From contig CAWBAK010000005.1 in assembly GCA_963786805.1 (NCBI GenBank), positions 186,001-250,000 on the forward strand: 64,000 nucleotides of DNA, in the 5' to 3' direction. Origin of the DNA: CALGFI01 sp963786805. GTDB taxonomy: Bacteria > Actinomycetota > UBA4738 > HRBIN12. A model generated the notes under the pieces. It was given only the letters and a program-made list of their open reading frames with translations, was not told the origin of the DNA and made no database searches. The position numbers were made by a program, and so were the translations under genes. Each line of letters begins with the position of its first letter. Position 1 is the first letter of the stretch. This document shows, piece by piece, positions 7,839-15,641 of the stretch.

Positions 7839-9587
7839 CAGGTACTGTCCGGCGCTGACGCGCTCGACTTGCCGGCCCTCGCCGCCGATCCCCTCGCCGA
7901 GCAAGGTGCGCACGTACACGATGCGCTCGCCCTTCTTGCCCGAGATCCGCGCCCAGTCGTCGGGGTTCGTCGTGTTCGGCAGGTCCTCGTTCTCCTTGAA
8001 TTCGTCTCTGATCGCGCGAGTCAGATCCTCGGACTTGATCCCCTTCTCGCCGGTGGAGAGGAAGCGCTTGATCGCTTCCTTCTTCGCGCGCCGAACGATG
8101 TTCTCGATCATCGCGCCGGAGTTGAAGTCCTTGAAGTAGAGGATCTCCTTGTCGCCGCTCGCGTAGGTCACCTCGAGGAAGCGGTTGTCCTCGCTCGAGG
8201 CGTACATCCGGTCGATGGTCTGCTGGATCATCCGGCTGGTCGCGGCCTTGACGTCGCCGGCCTTGTCGACCTCGTCCGGATGGATGGGAACCTCCGGGTT
8301 CAGGTACTTGTCCATGATGTCGGCGGCCTGCTCCGCGTTCGGGCGCTCGATCTTGATCTTCACGTCCAGCCGGCCCGGACGCAGGATCGCCGGGTCGATC
8401 AGGTCCTCACGGTTCGAGGCACCGATCACGATGACGTTCTTCAGCGTCTCGACCCCGTCGAGCTCGGACAGCAACTGCGGGACGATCGTGGACTCGATGT
8501 CGCTCGAGATGCCCGATCCGCGCGTGCGGAAGATGGAGTCCATCTCGTCGAAGAACACGATGACCGGAAGGCCTTCCTCACTGCGCTCCTTCGCGCGCTG
8601 GAAGATCTGCCGGATCTGGCGCTCGGTCTCGCCGACGTACTTGTTCAGCAGTTCGGGGCCTTTGATGTTCAGGAAGTAGGAGTGCGCGTCCTCCCGGCCG
8701 GTGCGCTCGCGGACCTTGTCGGCGAGCGACTTGGCGACCGCCTTGGCGATGAGCGTCTTGCCGCACCCCGGCGGGCCGTACAGCAGCACGCCCTTGGGCG
8801 GCTCGAGTTGGTGCTCGGCGAACAGCTCCGCATACAGGAACGGCAGCTCGACGGCGTCGCGGATCGCCTCGATCTGGCCCTCGAGCCCGCCGATGTCCTC
8901 GTAGGTGACATCGGGGATCTCCTCCAGGACGAGCTCCTCGACCTCCTCCTTCGGAAGCTTCTCGAGCGCGACGTTGGAGCGGGGGTCGATCAGGAGCGGA
9001 TCTCCCGCTCGGATCAGCTCTCCCTTGAGGCCGGCCGACAGTGTGGCGACGAGCTCCTCGTCACCACGGCCGAACACGATCACCCGGTCGTCCCCGAGCC
9101 GGTCCTTCACCTTCACGACCTCGCCGGCGCGGTCCGGCGCCAGCACCTCGACGACGTTCAGGGCCTCGTTCAAGATGACCTCGACGCCCCGATGCAGCCC
9201 GGTGCGGTCGATGTCGGGAGAGACGTTCACGCGCATCTTCCGGCCGGCGGTGAACACGTCGACCGAGCCGTCCTCGTTCTCCGCCAGATAGACACCGAAG
9301 GACGCCGGCGGCTGGCTGAGCTTCTCGACCTCCTCACGGAGGCCTTCGATGCGTTCCTTCTCGGCCTGAAGCGTCGATGCCAGCCGTTCGTTCTGTGAGA
9401 GGGCGCGGGTGAGGTCGGATCTCGCCTCGACGATCTTGTCTTCGAGGACCTTGACCTGCCGGGGCGCGTTCGTGACGCGGCGACGGAGCAGCGCGATCTC
9501 GTCCTCGAGGAAGCGGACCTGCGTTTGGAGCTCGTGGATCTGCTTCTCCGCAAGCTCCTGCTGTTCGCGTGGATCCGGCTCGGGCAT
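7836..9587 (-). CDS. arc: Proteasome-associated AAA+ ATPase (ARC/Mpa)
   Basis: 583 residues from the ATG at 9587, which has GGAGG eight bases upstream; the open frame extends further but is not homologous. ARC/Mpa captures pupylated proteins on N-terminal coiled coils, unfolds them and feeds the 20S core. A coiled coil covers about residues 10-92, followed by tandem OB folds (about 95-205) and one AAA+ module with Walker A GPPGCGKT (271-278), Walker B VIVFFDEMDS (DE at 347-348) and arginine-finger region LRPGRLD. It ends in GQYL, the penultimate-tyrosine tail that docks into the alpha-ring pockets and opens the gate. trmI ends 135 bases upstream, so a promoter may lie in that gap (see 9611-9616). 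Confidence 0.97.
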   Translation of the reverse strand: MPEPDPREQQELAEKQIHELQTQVRFLEDEIALLRRRVTNAPRQVKVLEDKIVEARSDLTRALSQNERLASTLQAEKERIEGLREEVEKLSQPPASFGVYLAENEDGSVDVFTAGRKMRVNVSPDIDRTGLHRGVEVILNEALNVVEVLAPDRAGEVVKVKDRLGDDRVIVFGRGDEELVATLSAGLKGELIRAGDPLLIDPRSNVALEKLPKEEVEELVLEEIPDVTYEDIGGLEGQIEAIRDAVELPFLYAELFAEHQLEPPKGVLLYGPPGCGKTLIAKAVAKSLADKVRERTGREDAHSYFLNIKGPELLNKYVGETERQIRQIFQRAKERSEEGLPVIVFFDEMDSIFRTRGSGISSDIESTIVPQLLSELDGVETLKNVIVIGASNREDLIDPAILRPGRLDVKIKIERPNAEQAADIMDKYLNPEVPIHPDEVDKAGDVKAATSRMIQQTIDRMYASSEDNRFLEVTYASGDKEILYFKDFNSGAMIENIVRRAKKEAIKRFLSTGEKGIKSEDLTRAIRDEFKENEDLPNTTNPDDWARISGKKGERIVYVRTLLGEGIGGEGRQVERVSAGQYL

Positions 9588-9610
9588 CTCCGTCACCTCC
9601 CGCGTGGCCG

Positions 9611-9616
9611 AGCATA
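9611..9616 (-). promoter_or_regulatory. Possible -10 for arc
   Basis: TATGCT lies 24 bases before the arc ATG in the trmI-arc gap, preceded by TG. No convincing -35 box is present. The gap otherwise holds nothing I recognise. Confidence 0.25.
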
Positions 9617-9722
9617 CATCCCGTCCCCCCAACGACCGAGAAGCCGACGGAGGTCCTTCGACCAATGGATACGGTGTCGGCAGGTCCGCCGGCCGACCTG
9701 AGCGCAAGAACGGGCGGTTCGT

Positions 9723-10520
9723 CTACCCGTCGTTCGGGGGCGCGGAGACCCGGCGTCCGATGGTGATGAACCCGGTGTGCCCCACCATCCGGTGGTCCGG
9801 ACGCACGCTGCGCTTAGTCACGTGCCAGGACCGGTGCAAGATCTCGAAGGTCTCCAGATGCTCGTACCCCTGCTGCTCGAGCGCCAGGACGAGCTGCTGG
9901 ATCTGGATCGTGGTCGGCAGGTAGCCGCACACGATCCCACCGGGTGGAAGGACGCTCGAAAGCGACTCGAGGATCTCCCATGGTTCGGGGAGATCCAGCA
10001 CGACGCGATCGAAGGTCTCCCCCGTCGAGGCGACCTCTCGCACGTCGCCGTCGCGGAGCGCGAGCCAGGACGGAAGCTTGCCGAGATACGTCTCGATGTT
10101 CTGCGCCGCCTTCGTCTGGAACTCGGGACGGAGCTCGTAGGACACCACGCGACCCTCGGGTCCGGTGGCGCGGCACAGCGCCATGGTGAGCGCCCCGGAA
10201 CCCGTGCCAGCCTCGAGCACCCGTGCCCCCGGGAAGATGTCGGCCTCCACGAGGATCGCGCCGACGTCCTTCGGGTACACGACCTGGGCGCCCCGAGGCA
10301 TCTTCAGGACGAAGTCGGTCATCCTGGGCCGGAACACCCGGAACTCCATGCCCGTGGCCGACCGCACGACGAGTCCTTCCTCCGATCCGATGAGGAGGTC
10401 GTGCGGCACGCCGCCGCCGTGCGAGTGCCAGGTCTCCCCGGCTCGCAGCTTCACCAAGTAGCGCCGGCCGCGTTGGTCCAGCAGCAGGACGCGCTCTCCC
10501 GGCTCGAGCGGCCCGCTCAC
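9723..10520 (-). CDS. trmI: tRNA (adenine-58-N1)-methyltransferase TrmI
   Basis: 265 residues from a GTG that overlaps the preceding stop (GTGA). TrmI makes m1A58 in the T-loop of tRNA using S-adenosylmethionine. The N-terminal beta domain is followed by RPRMTDFVLKMPRGAQVVYPKD, a family signature, then the SAM-binding loop VLEAGTGSGALT (from residue 101) and VVLDLPEPW, the conserved D-L-P-x-P-W catalytic-pocket motif. The Mycobacterium homologue (Rv2118c) also lies beside the proteasome ATPase gene, so linkage to arc is conserved. Here it is translationally coupled to a tRNA thiolation gene. Confidence 0.95.
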   Translation of the reverse strand: MSGPLEPGERVLLLDQRGRRYLVKLRAGETWHSHGGGVPHDLLIGSEEGLVVRSATGMEFRVFRPRMTDFVLKMPRGAQVVYPKDVGAILVEADIFPGARVLEAGTGSGALTMALCRATGPEGRVVSYELRPEFQTKAAQNIETYLGKLPSWLALRDGDVREVASTGETFDRVVLDLPEPWEILESLSSVLPPGGIVCGYLPTTIQIQQLVLALEQQGYEHLETFEILHRSWHVTKRSVRPDHRMVGHTGFITIGRRVSAPPNDG

Positions 10521-11509
10521 GGGTTCGCCCCGTAGAGCTCCACCGGCATGACCTCTTCGGACAGATCGGCGATGACCACCGGTTCGTTCGAAGGTCCGCC
10601 GAGCCGCTCGCCCAGGATCTGAGCCCGGGCGCGACAGAACGCGCAGAACCGCGCCGTGGTCGGCTGCCCGCAGCGCTCGCAGGCGGTCAGGTGCGCGTCG
10701 TCCTGCGTCGCGAACAACGGCGCGGCGCGGTCGAGATAGCTGAGGAAGAACTGCGCCTTCGTTCCCGGCGAGGTCGACTCGAGCTGGTTCATCGCGTCCT
10801 TGTACCGGAGCTGGGTGTTGCCGGCCACCAGCGGACACTCCTCGACGACGTAGTCGATCCCGCGCAGGAACGCGTACGCCGCCGTCTCGAGCTCGGAGAG
10901 CCGGTAGAGCGGCTTCACCTTCCGCGCGAAGCCCTCCTCGGCCGGTAGGACGGGGAACTGGCGGGCGATGTACTCGGTCTGCCAGCGAAGCGTGTTGCCC
11001 AGCAAGGTCGCCGCCTCGTCGTCGAGGTTGTGACCGGTGGCGATCACGTCATACCCGTGGTCCCGCGCCGCCTTGTTGAACACGTAGCGCTTCGAGAGCC
11101 CGCACACCGCGCACGTCGAGCGCGAGCCCTTCTTGCCGGCGGTCGGCACGTCGAACCCGTACTCGCCGGCCAGGTCAACCTCGATCAGGCGGGTGTCGCG
11201 CTCACCCGCGAAGGCGCGGACGACGTCTCCCGAGCGCGACGAGTACTCGCCGATCCCCAGGCCGAGGTAGAGGCCGTCGGCGCGGTACCCCAGGTCGAGC
11301 AGAAGATCCCAGAGCGCGAGCGAGTCCTTGCCGCCGGACACGGCGACGAGGATCCGGTCGTCGGGCCCGACCATGTCGTAGTGCGCGATCGCGCGCTCCA
11401 CCTGAGCGCGCACGTGGTGCTCGAAGCAGTCGCGGCAGAAGGCCGCGTTGTGTCGCCTCACCTCGACGACGGCCGGCGCCTTGCAGCGCCGGCACTTCAT
11501 CCGGTTCAC
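10517..11509 (-). CDS. ttuA: TtuA/NcsA-type tRNA 2-thiolation enzyme
   Basis: 330 residues. The PP-loop SGGKDS adenylates the target uridine, and cysteine pairs form zinc or iron-sulfur sites: CRRC and CRDC at the N-terminus, CAVC in the middle and CERC...CAFC at the C-terminus, the pattern of the TtcA/TtuA group that needs a 4Fe-4S cluster. GHNLDDEAATLLGN is the family's second signature. With a MoaD/ThiS-like gene directly upstream and trmI directly downstream, I infer 2-thiolation of U/T54 as by Thermus TtuA, rather than TtcA-type C32 or wobble U34 thiolation. GTG (11509) or the ATG three codons later may be the start; the GTG overlaps the previous stop. Confidence 0.85.
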   Translation of the reverse strand: MNRMKCRRCKAPAVVEVRRHNAAFCRDCFEHHVRAQVERAIAHYDMVGPDDRILVAVSGGKDSLALWDLLLDLGYRADGLYLGLGIGEYSSRSGDVVRAFAGERDTRLIEVDLAGEYGFDVPTAGKKGSRSTCAVCGLSKRYVFNKAARDHGYDVIATGHNLDDEAATLLGNTLRWQTEYIARQFPVLPAEEGFARKVKPLYRLSELETAAYAFLRGIDYVVEECPLVAGNTQLRYKDAMNQLESTSPGTKAQFFLSYLDRAAPLFATQDDAHLTACERCGQPTTARFCAFCRARAQILGERLGGPSNEPVVIADLSEEVMPVELYGANP

Positions 11510-11709
11510 CGGCCGCCTCCCCCGCTGATCACGGGCCGAACCTCGATCTCGTCCTGCTCGCGAACGCGATCTTCGCGCGTGAGGAGCTCGCGCTTGCGGA
11601 TCACGAGCACCGTGTCGGGGTTGATGCCGAGCTCGCCGAGGAGATCGTGGACCTTGCGCTCCCCCGCGACCTCGACCTCCCGGTCGGGGTTCCGGAGCTT
11701 GACCTTCAC
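11506..11709 (-). CDS. MoaD/ThiS-family small sulfur carrier (TtuB-like)
   Basis: 67 residues with the ubiquitin-like beta-grasp pattern: KVKLRNPDREVEV hairpin, a helix (KVHDLLGELGI), then DTVLVIRKRELL and a closing strand DEIEVRPVISGGGG. Such proteins are thiocarboxylated on a C-terminal Gly-Gly and hand sulfur to enzymes like TtuA. Here an arginine follows the glycines (GGGGR), so either it is trimmed or the protein works differently. It starts the ttuB-ttuA-trmI unit with a TAGCCT seven bases before the GTG and overlaps ttuA by four bases. Confidence 0.85.
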   Translation of the reverse strand: MKVKLRNPDREVEVAGERKVHDLLGELGINPDTVLVIRKRELLTREDRVREQDEIEVRPVISGGGGR

Positions 11710-11716
11710 GAGGCCA

Positions 11717-11722
11717 AGGCTA
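11717..11722 (-). promoter_or_regulatory. -10-like element for leaderless ttuB-like gene
   Basis: TAGCCT, seven bases before the GTG start, at the head of the ttuB-ttuA-trmI unit. Confidence 0.4.
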
Positions 11723-11730
11723 GCGCAGCG

Positions 11731-12828
11731 TCAGCCCGTGGGGACGGGGTTCACGCCGAGCTCGACGGTAACGACGTCCCGATCGCCATCGGCACGCACG
11801 ATCACGACCTCGACCTGGTCACCCGGCTCGTGCGAACGGATCGCGGTCAGGAGGTCGTCGTTGGACTCGATCGGCTCGCCCTCGAAGACGATCACCACGT
11901 CGCCCGGCTCGATCCCGGCGCGCTCGGCCGGCCCATCGGGGACCACGTCCTGGATCAGCACGCCCTGATCGACCGGCAGGTCGAACTGGAACTGGATCTG
12001 CGGGTCGGACACCGGCACCGGGTTGAGGATCCCCATGTAGGCGACCGGTGCGTCGGGGTTCTCCGCCGCTTCGAGGATCGTCGCCCTGGCCGAGTCGATC
12101 TGGATCGCGAAGCCGACGTTCTCGGCCGTGGTGGTGCCGGCGCTGTTGATCCCGACGACGTTGCCGGCGAGATCGACGAGCGGCCCTCCCGAGTTCCCGG
12201 GGTTGATCGCCGCATCCGTCTGGATCACGTCGCTGTAGACGCGGGTCCGGTCGGTCCCGCACTCCTCTGGCGGGCAGCCCGGATCCTGGACCTCGATCTG
12301 GCGCGTGAGCGAGGACACGATCCCCGAGGTGACCGACGGGCCACCTTCCAGACCCAGCGCGTATCCGATGGCGACCACGGGCTGGCCGAGCTGCAGACTC
12401 CCCGAGCTGCCCATCGCAACCGTCGCCATCCCCTCCGCATCGACGTCCAGGATCGCCAGGTCGGCCGGGATGTCGCCGCCGATCACCCGAGCCTCGTACT
12501 CGACCGGTTCCTCGTCCGAGGTCAGCACCGTGATCGACGTGGCGCTCTCGACGACGTGGGCGTTCGTCACGATGATCCCGTCCTCGCGGATGACGAAGCC
12601 CGACCCCTCCCCCTGTCCGGACGGGGTGTCGACGACGACGTTCACGACCGCGGGAAGGACTTGATCGACGACGTCGACGACGTCGAGGACGCCGGACGCT
12701 TCCGCTGGGGCCGGAGCGGGTGACGGGAAGTCCCGAGGCTCGGCCCGGTCGGGCTCGTCGGTGCCGGACGTGCACCCCGCGAGGAGCAGGGCCGAGCCCG
12801 TGAGGAGCGTGAGGAGGGTCCGTCTCAT
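11731..12828 (-). CDS. HtrA/DegP-type serine protease lipoprotein with PDZ domain
   Basis: 365 residues from the ATG at 12828 (GGAG upstream). A lipoprotein signal ends in LLAGC (Cys19), then a Pro/Ala-rich linker. The trypsin-like domain has His91 (TNAHVV), Asp123 (ADLAILDV) and Ser213 (GNSGGP); a single PDZ domain follows (about 265-355, with GDVVIVFEGEPI). HtrA proteins degrade or refold damaged envelope proteins; PDZ domains bind exposed C-termini. An insert with two cysteines (PGCPPEECG, about 183-191) within the protease domain may form a disulfide. It stands alone, 21 bases downstream of the leaderless ttuB promoter region and divergent in function from its neighbours. Confidence 0.93.
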   Translation of the reverse strand: MRRTLLTLLTGSALLLAGCTSGTDEPDRAEPRDFPSPAPAPAEASGVLDVVDVVDQVLPAVVNVVVDTPSGQGEGSGFVIREDGIIVTNAHVVESATSITVLTSDEEPVEYEARVIGGDIPADLAILDVDAEGMATVAMGSSGSLQLGQPVVAIGYALGLEGGPSVTSGIVSSLTRQIEVQDPGCPPEECGTDRTRVYSDVIQTDAAINPGNSGGPLVDLAGNVVGINSAGTTTAENVGFAIQIDSARATILEAAENPDAPVAYMGILNPVPVSDPQIQFQFDLPVDQGVLIQDVVPDGPAERAGIEPGDVVIVFEGEPIESNDDLLTAIRSHEPGDQVEVVIVRADGDRDVVTVELGVNPVPTG

Positions 12829-12936
12829 GGCGACTCCAGTCTGTCGGTTGCAGTGGCCGTTCGACACGCCCAGCCACCGCGTTCGGACCGAGTCGGCGAT
12901 GGTGACCAAGGACACACCCCGCCCGGGCGGGGCAGG

Positions 12937-13917
12937 TCAGCCCACGGTGAGCGGCACCGAGGAGGGTCGCGGCAGCAGGCCGGCCTCCTCGACGACCCGG
13001 ACGATGCCCTCCTCGTTCCCGATCGACATCAGGTGGACGCCGCTCACGCCGGGGATCCGTCGAACCTGCTCCACGATCTCGAGCGCGATCCGGATCCCCT
13101 CCGCCTGCTGGCCCTGCGCAGGGACGGCCTCGATCCGGTCCACGACGGCTTCGGGGACGTCGAGGCCGGGAACCTGGTCCCGCAGGTACCGCACGGCACG
13201 CGCAGACCTCGGAACGAACACACCGGCGAGAACCCACACGTGGTCCAGCAGGCCGAGCTCGCCGGCCCGGGCCATGAACAGCCGCAGCTTGTCGAGGTTG
13301 AAGCAGATCTGGGTCTGGACGAACTCCGCCCCCGCCTCGATCTTCGTTCCCAGGCGCACCGGCCGGAAATCGAGCGGTGGCGCGAACGGGTTCTCAACCG
13401 CGCCGATCAGGAAGCTCGGCGCCTGCTCGAGCGTGCGTCCCGAGAGGTAGGTGCCCTGGTCCCGCATGATCCGAGCGATCCGGAGCAGATGGATCGAGTC
13501 GATGTCGTAGATCGGCTTGGCCTCCGGGTGATCGCCCGCGCTCACGTCGTCGCCGGTCATGCACAGGATGTTCCGGACGCCCAGGGCCGCGGCCGCGAGC
13601 AGGTCCGCCTGAAGGCCCAGGCGGTTCCGGTCGCGGCAGGCGATCTGCATGATCGGCTCGATGCCGGCGTCGAGCAGTAGATGCGCGGCTGCGATCGGCG
13701 CGATGTGCGTGTGAGCCGAGCTGTTGTCCGTGCAGTTGACCGCGTCGACCTTGCCGCGCAGCGGCGCGGCCAGCTCGTGAACCCTCGCGGGGTCGGCCGA
13801 GTCGCTCGTGGGGAGCTCGGCCGTGACGACGAACTCACCGGCGAGCAGGAGCCGGTGAAGCTCGCTGCGGGCGCCTGCCGCTTCCGTCACGACTCCGGCC
13901 TCGGCGCGGAGTCCCAC
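12937..13917 (-). CDS. 5,10-methylenetetrahydrofolate reductase (MetF family)
   Basis: 326 residues, the length of a bacterial MetF barrel. MetF interconverts methylene-THF and methyl-THF using FAD. Visible landmarks are the N-terminal strand VVTAELP, the substrate-region TDN, the ILCMTGDD strand end and the FVQTQICFNLDKL segment, all positioned as in the family. Its start overlaps the upstream MetV-like gene by 31 bases, so the two are coupled. With two THF-dependent methyl-transfer proteins upstream, the likely direction is oxidation of methyl-THF made during demethylation back to methylene-THF, although methionine synthesis cannot be excluded. Confidence 0.9.
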   Translation of the reverse strand: MGLRAEAGVVTEAAGARSELHRLLLAGEFVVTAELPTSDSADPARVHELAAPLRGKVDAVNCTDNSSAHTHIAPIAAAHLLLDAGIEPIMQIACRDRNRLGLQADLLAAAALGVRNILCMTGDDVSAGDHPEAKPIYDIDSIHLLRIARIMRDQGTYLSGRTLEQAPSFLIGAVENPFAPPLDFRPVRLGTKIEAGAEFVQTQICFNLDKLRLFMARAGELGLLDHVWVLAGVFVPRSARAVRYLRDQVPGLDVPEAVVDRIEAVPAQGQQAEGIRIALEIVEQVRRIPGVSGVHLMSIGNEEGIVRVVEEAGLLPRPSSVPLTVG

Positions 13918-14312
13918 CCATCCGGCACCTGCCGGTCACGACCGGAGACGAGGTTCTCCCACGATGAGGTCTCCTGCAGGCGCCAGTCCACCGGGCGCTC
14001 GACGTGCTGGATGTGATCGCGCCAGAGCGGGAGCTTCCTCGACCCTTCCCACGCTGAGACCCACACGCACTTCATCTCGGGAACGACCTCGCAGTTGCCG
14101 TTCTGCAGCGTTCCGCCACAGGGGCCGTTGCGCAGGTTCTTCGGACAGCGCATCGGGCAGGACATCCCGGTCGAATGCAGGATGCACTGTCCGCACATCC
14201 GGCAATCCCAGATCGTTTCCTTCGTCTGCCGCTCGAGGAGGAGGATCGCCTTGCGGAAGCCTCCTGGCGGCGGCGCGGATGGAGGTGGCCTGCGGTCGAG
14301 CGTGCGTGCCAT
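13887..14312 (-). CDS. MTHFR C-terminal-domain protein (MetV-like zinc protein)
   Basis: 141 residues from the ATG at 14312. The core is a cysteine cluster, WDCRMCGQCILHSTGMSCP, followed by MRCPKNLRNGPCGGT, the signature of the MTHFR_C family. In acetogens MetV is the zinc or FeS-carrying partner that MetF requires; by analogy this protein should pair with the overlapping MetF. It lies 32 bases after the first GcvT-like gene. The open frame continues far upstream but only as arginine-rich antisense-like sequence inside that gene, so I chose this start. Exact role is inferred. Confidence 0.85.
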   Translation of the reverse strand: MARTLDRRPPPSAPPPGGFRKAILLLERQTKETIWDCRMCGQCILHSTGMSCPMRCPKNLRNGPCGGTLQNGNCEVVPEMKCVWVSAWEGSRKLPLWRDHIQHVERPVDWRLQETSSWENLVSGRDRQVPDGWDSAPRPES

Positions 14313-14344
14313 GTCCGGGGCGGCGCGAGCCGCGGCAAGGGCGA

Positions 14345-15526
14345 TCAGCCCTGGCGCAGATCTTGCGCCGGTACCTCCTTCCGCGGATCGACGAACGGGA
14401 TGGCCGCGGTCCGAACGGTGAGCGGGCCGTGCTCGGATTCGACGTCGATCGAGGTGCCCGGCTCGGCGAGCGCGATCGGAACCCACGCGTAGCCGATGTT
14501 GCGTTCGAGCTTCGGCGACCAGATCGCGTCCGTGACCTTGCCGATCCGCTCGCCGTCGCGGACGATGGGCCAGAACCACGAGAGCTCGGCGGGCAGCTCG
14601 TCGCCCGGCCACTCGATCCCGACGAGCTTGCGATCGACCCCTTCGGCCTTCACCGCCTCGAGCGCCCCCTTGCCGATGTAGTCCTGCGGCTGGTCCTCGA
14701 CGAGGTGCTCGAGGCCCATGATGTGCAGCGGCGTGTCCTCGTGCGTCATGTCCGAGTTGTAATTCATGATCCCGGCCTCGAGCCGCCGGGCCTCGACGGG
14801 CGCGACCGGCCTGATCTGGTGCTCCTCCCCGGCTTCGAAGACCGCGTTCCACAGATCGTCGCCGCGGTCGGGGTCCAGGAGGTTGATCTCGAAGCCCTGC
14901 ACGGCGGTCCAGCCGGTCCGGCTGATGAGGACCGGGATGTCCCGGACCTGGAACCAGTCGCACCAGTAGTACTTCAGGTCGTAGATCGCCGGGCCCACGA
15001 GCTTCTCGAGCGTCTTCCCGGCCTTCGCGCCCTGGACCTGCATCGGATAGGCGTGCGGATAGGACACGTCGACGTCCATGTTCGAGCTCGTCGCGACGCC
15101 GAGCGCGTACAGCCCAGCGTCGGAATCGGCGAGCTGCATCCACCATCGGTTCTCCCCCACGTGCAGGAGGACCGGGTCGTTCAGGATGCCGCCGTCGGGC
15201 GCGGTGACGATCATGTACTTGCCCTGCCCGACGGCGCACTTCGTGAGGTCCCGGCACGTCAGCATGTCGACGAACCGGTCCGCGTCCTTCCCGGAGATCT
15301 CCACCGTACGCTCGACGGCGACATCCCAGACCGTCACGTCGTTGAGGAGCGCCCAGTACTCGGTGATGGGATCGTCGAAGTACGCCGGGAGCAACATGTG
15401 GTTGTAGACGTCGTACGCGGTGCAACCGGCCCGCCGGGTCGCGTCGAAGAACGGAGACCGCCGGTACCAGGGCCCGAAGTAGATCGTCGCGCTCTGCTCG
15501 AGCATCTCCGGCCGTTCGTTCACCAT
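14345..15526 (-). CDS. GcvT-family THF-dependent methyltransferase/demethylase, copy A
   Basis: 393 residues with the aminomethyltransferase fold: YDVYNHMLLPAYF near the N-terminus, CAVGQGKYMIVTAPDGG and DPVLLHVGENRWW in the folate-binding region, and ERNIGYAWVP in the C-terminal barrel. It is clearly a paralogue of 15642-16793. GcvT relatives include glycine-cleavage T protein, DMSP demethylase DmdA and vanillate/syringate O-demethylases LigM/DesA; no gcvH or gcvP lies nearby and MetF/MetV follow, which favours an O-, S- or N-demethylase. Substrate is unknown. A GGGAG site precedes the ATG. Confidence 0.85.
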   Translation of the reverse strand: MVNERPEMLEQSATIYFGPWYRRSPFFDATRRAGCTAYDVYNHMLLPAYFDDPITEYWALLNDVTVWDVAVERTVEISGKDADRFVDMLTCRDLTKCAVGQGKYMIVTAPDGGILNDPVLLHVGENRWWMQLADSDAGLYALGVATSSNMDVDVSYPHAYPMQVQGAKAGKTLEKLVGPAIYDLKYYWCDWFQVRDIPVLISRTGWTAVQGFEINLLDPDRGDDLWNAVFEAGEEHQIRPVAPVEARRLEAGIMNYNSDMTHEDTPLHIMGLEHLVEDQPQDYIGKGALEAVKAEGVDRKLVGIEWPGDELPAELSWFWPIVRDGERIGKVTDAIWSPKLERNIGYAWVPIALAEPGTSIDVESEHGPLTVRTAAIPFVDPRKEVPAQDLRQG

Positions 15527-15575
15527 CTCGCCGCTCCCTTCAGCCCGGCCGGGAGACGGGCCGCGCCCGGCGCGG

Positions 15576-15591
15576 TTGAATCATCGTTCAA
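15576..15591. promoter_or_regulatory. Operator-like palindrome between the two GcvT-like genes
   Basis: TTGAATCATCGTTCAA has 5-base inverted arms and is AT-rich within a very GC-rich 115-base gap. Its form suits a TetR- or GntR-type regulator. It lies 50 bases before copy A; no regulator gene is adjacent. Confidence 0.35.
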
Positions 15592-15641
15592 ACATGGCCG
15601 TGGCCGCAACGCCCGGCGATGCGGTCCCGCAAGGGCTTGTC

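Noticed and set aside
9723..10838. Longer TrmI start extending to 10838
   Set aside because: The extra residues are arginine-rich and antisense-like; GTG 10520 overlaps the preceding stop and matches the family start.
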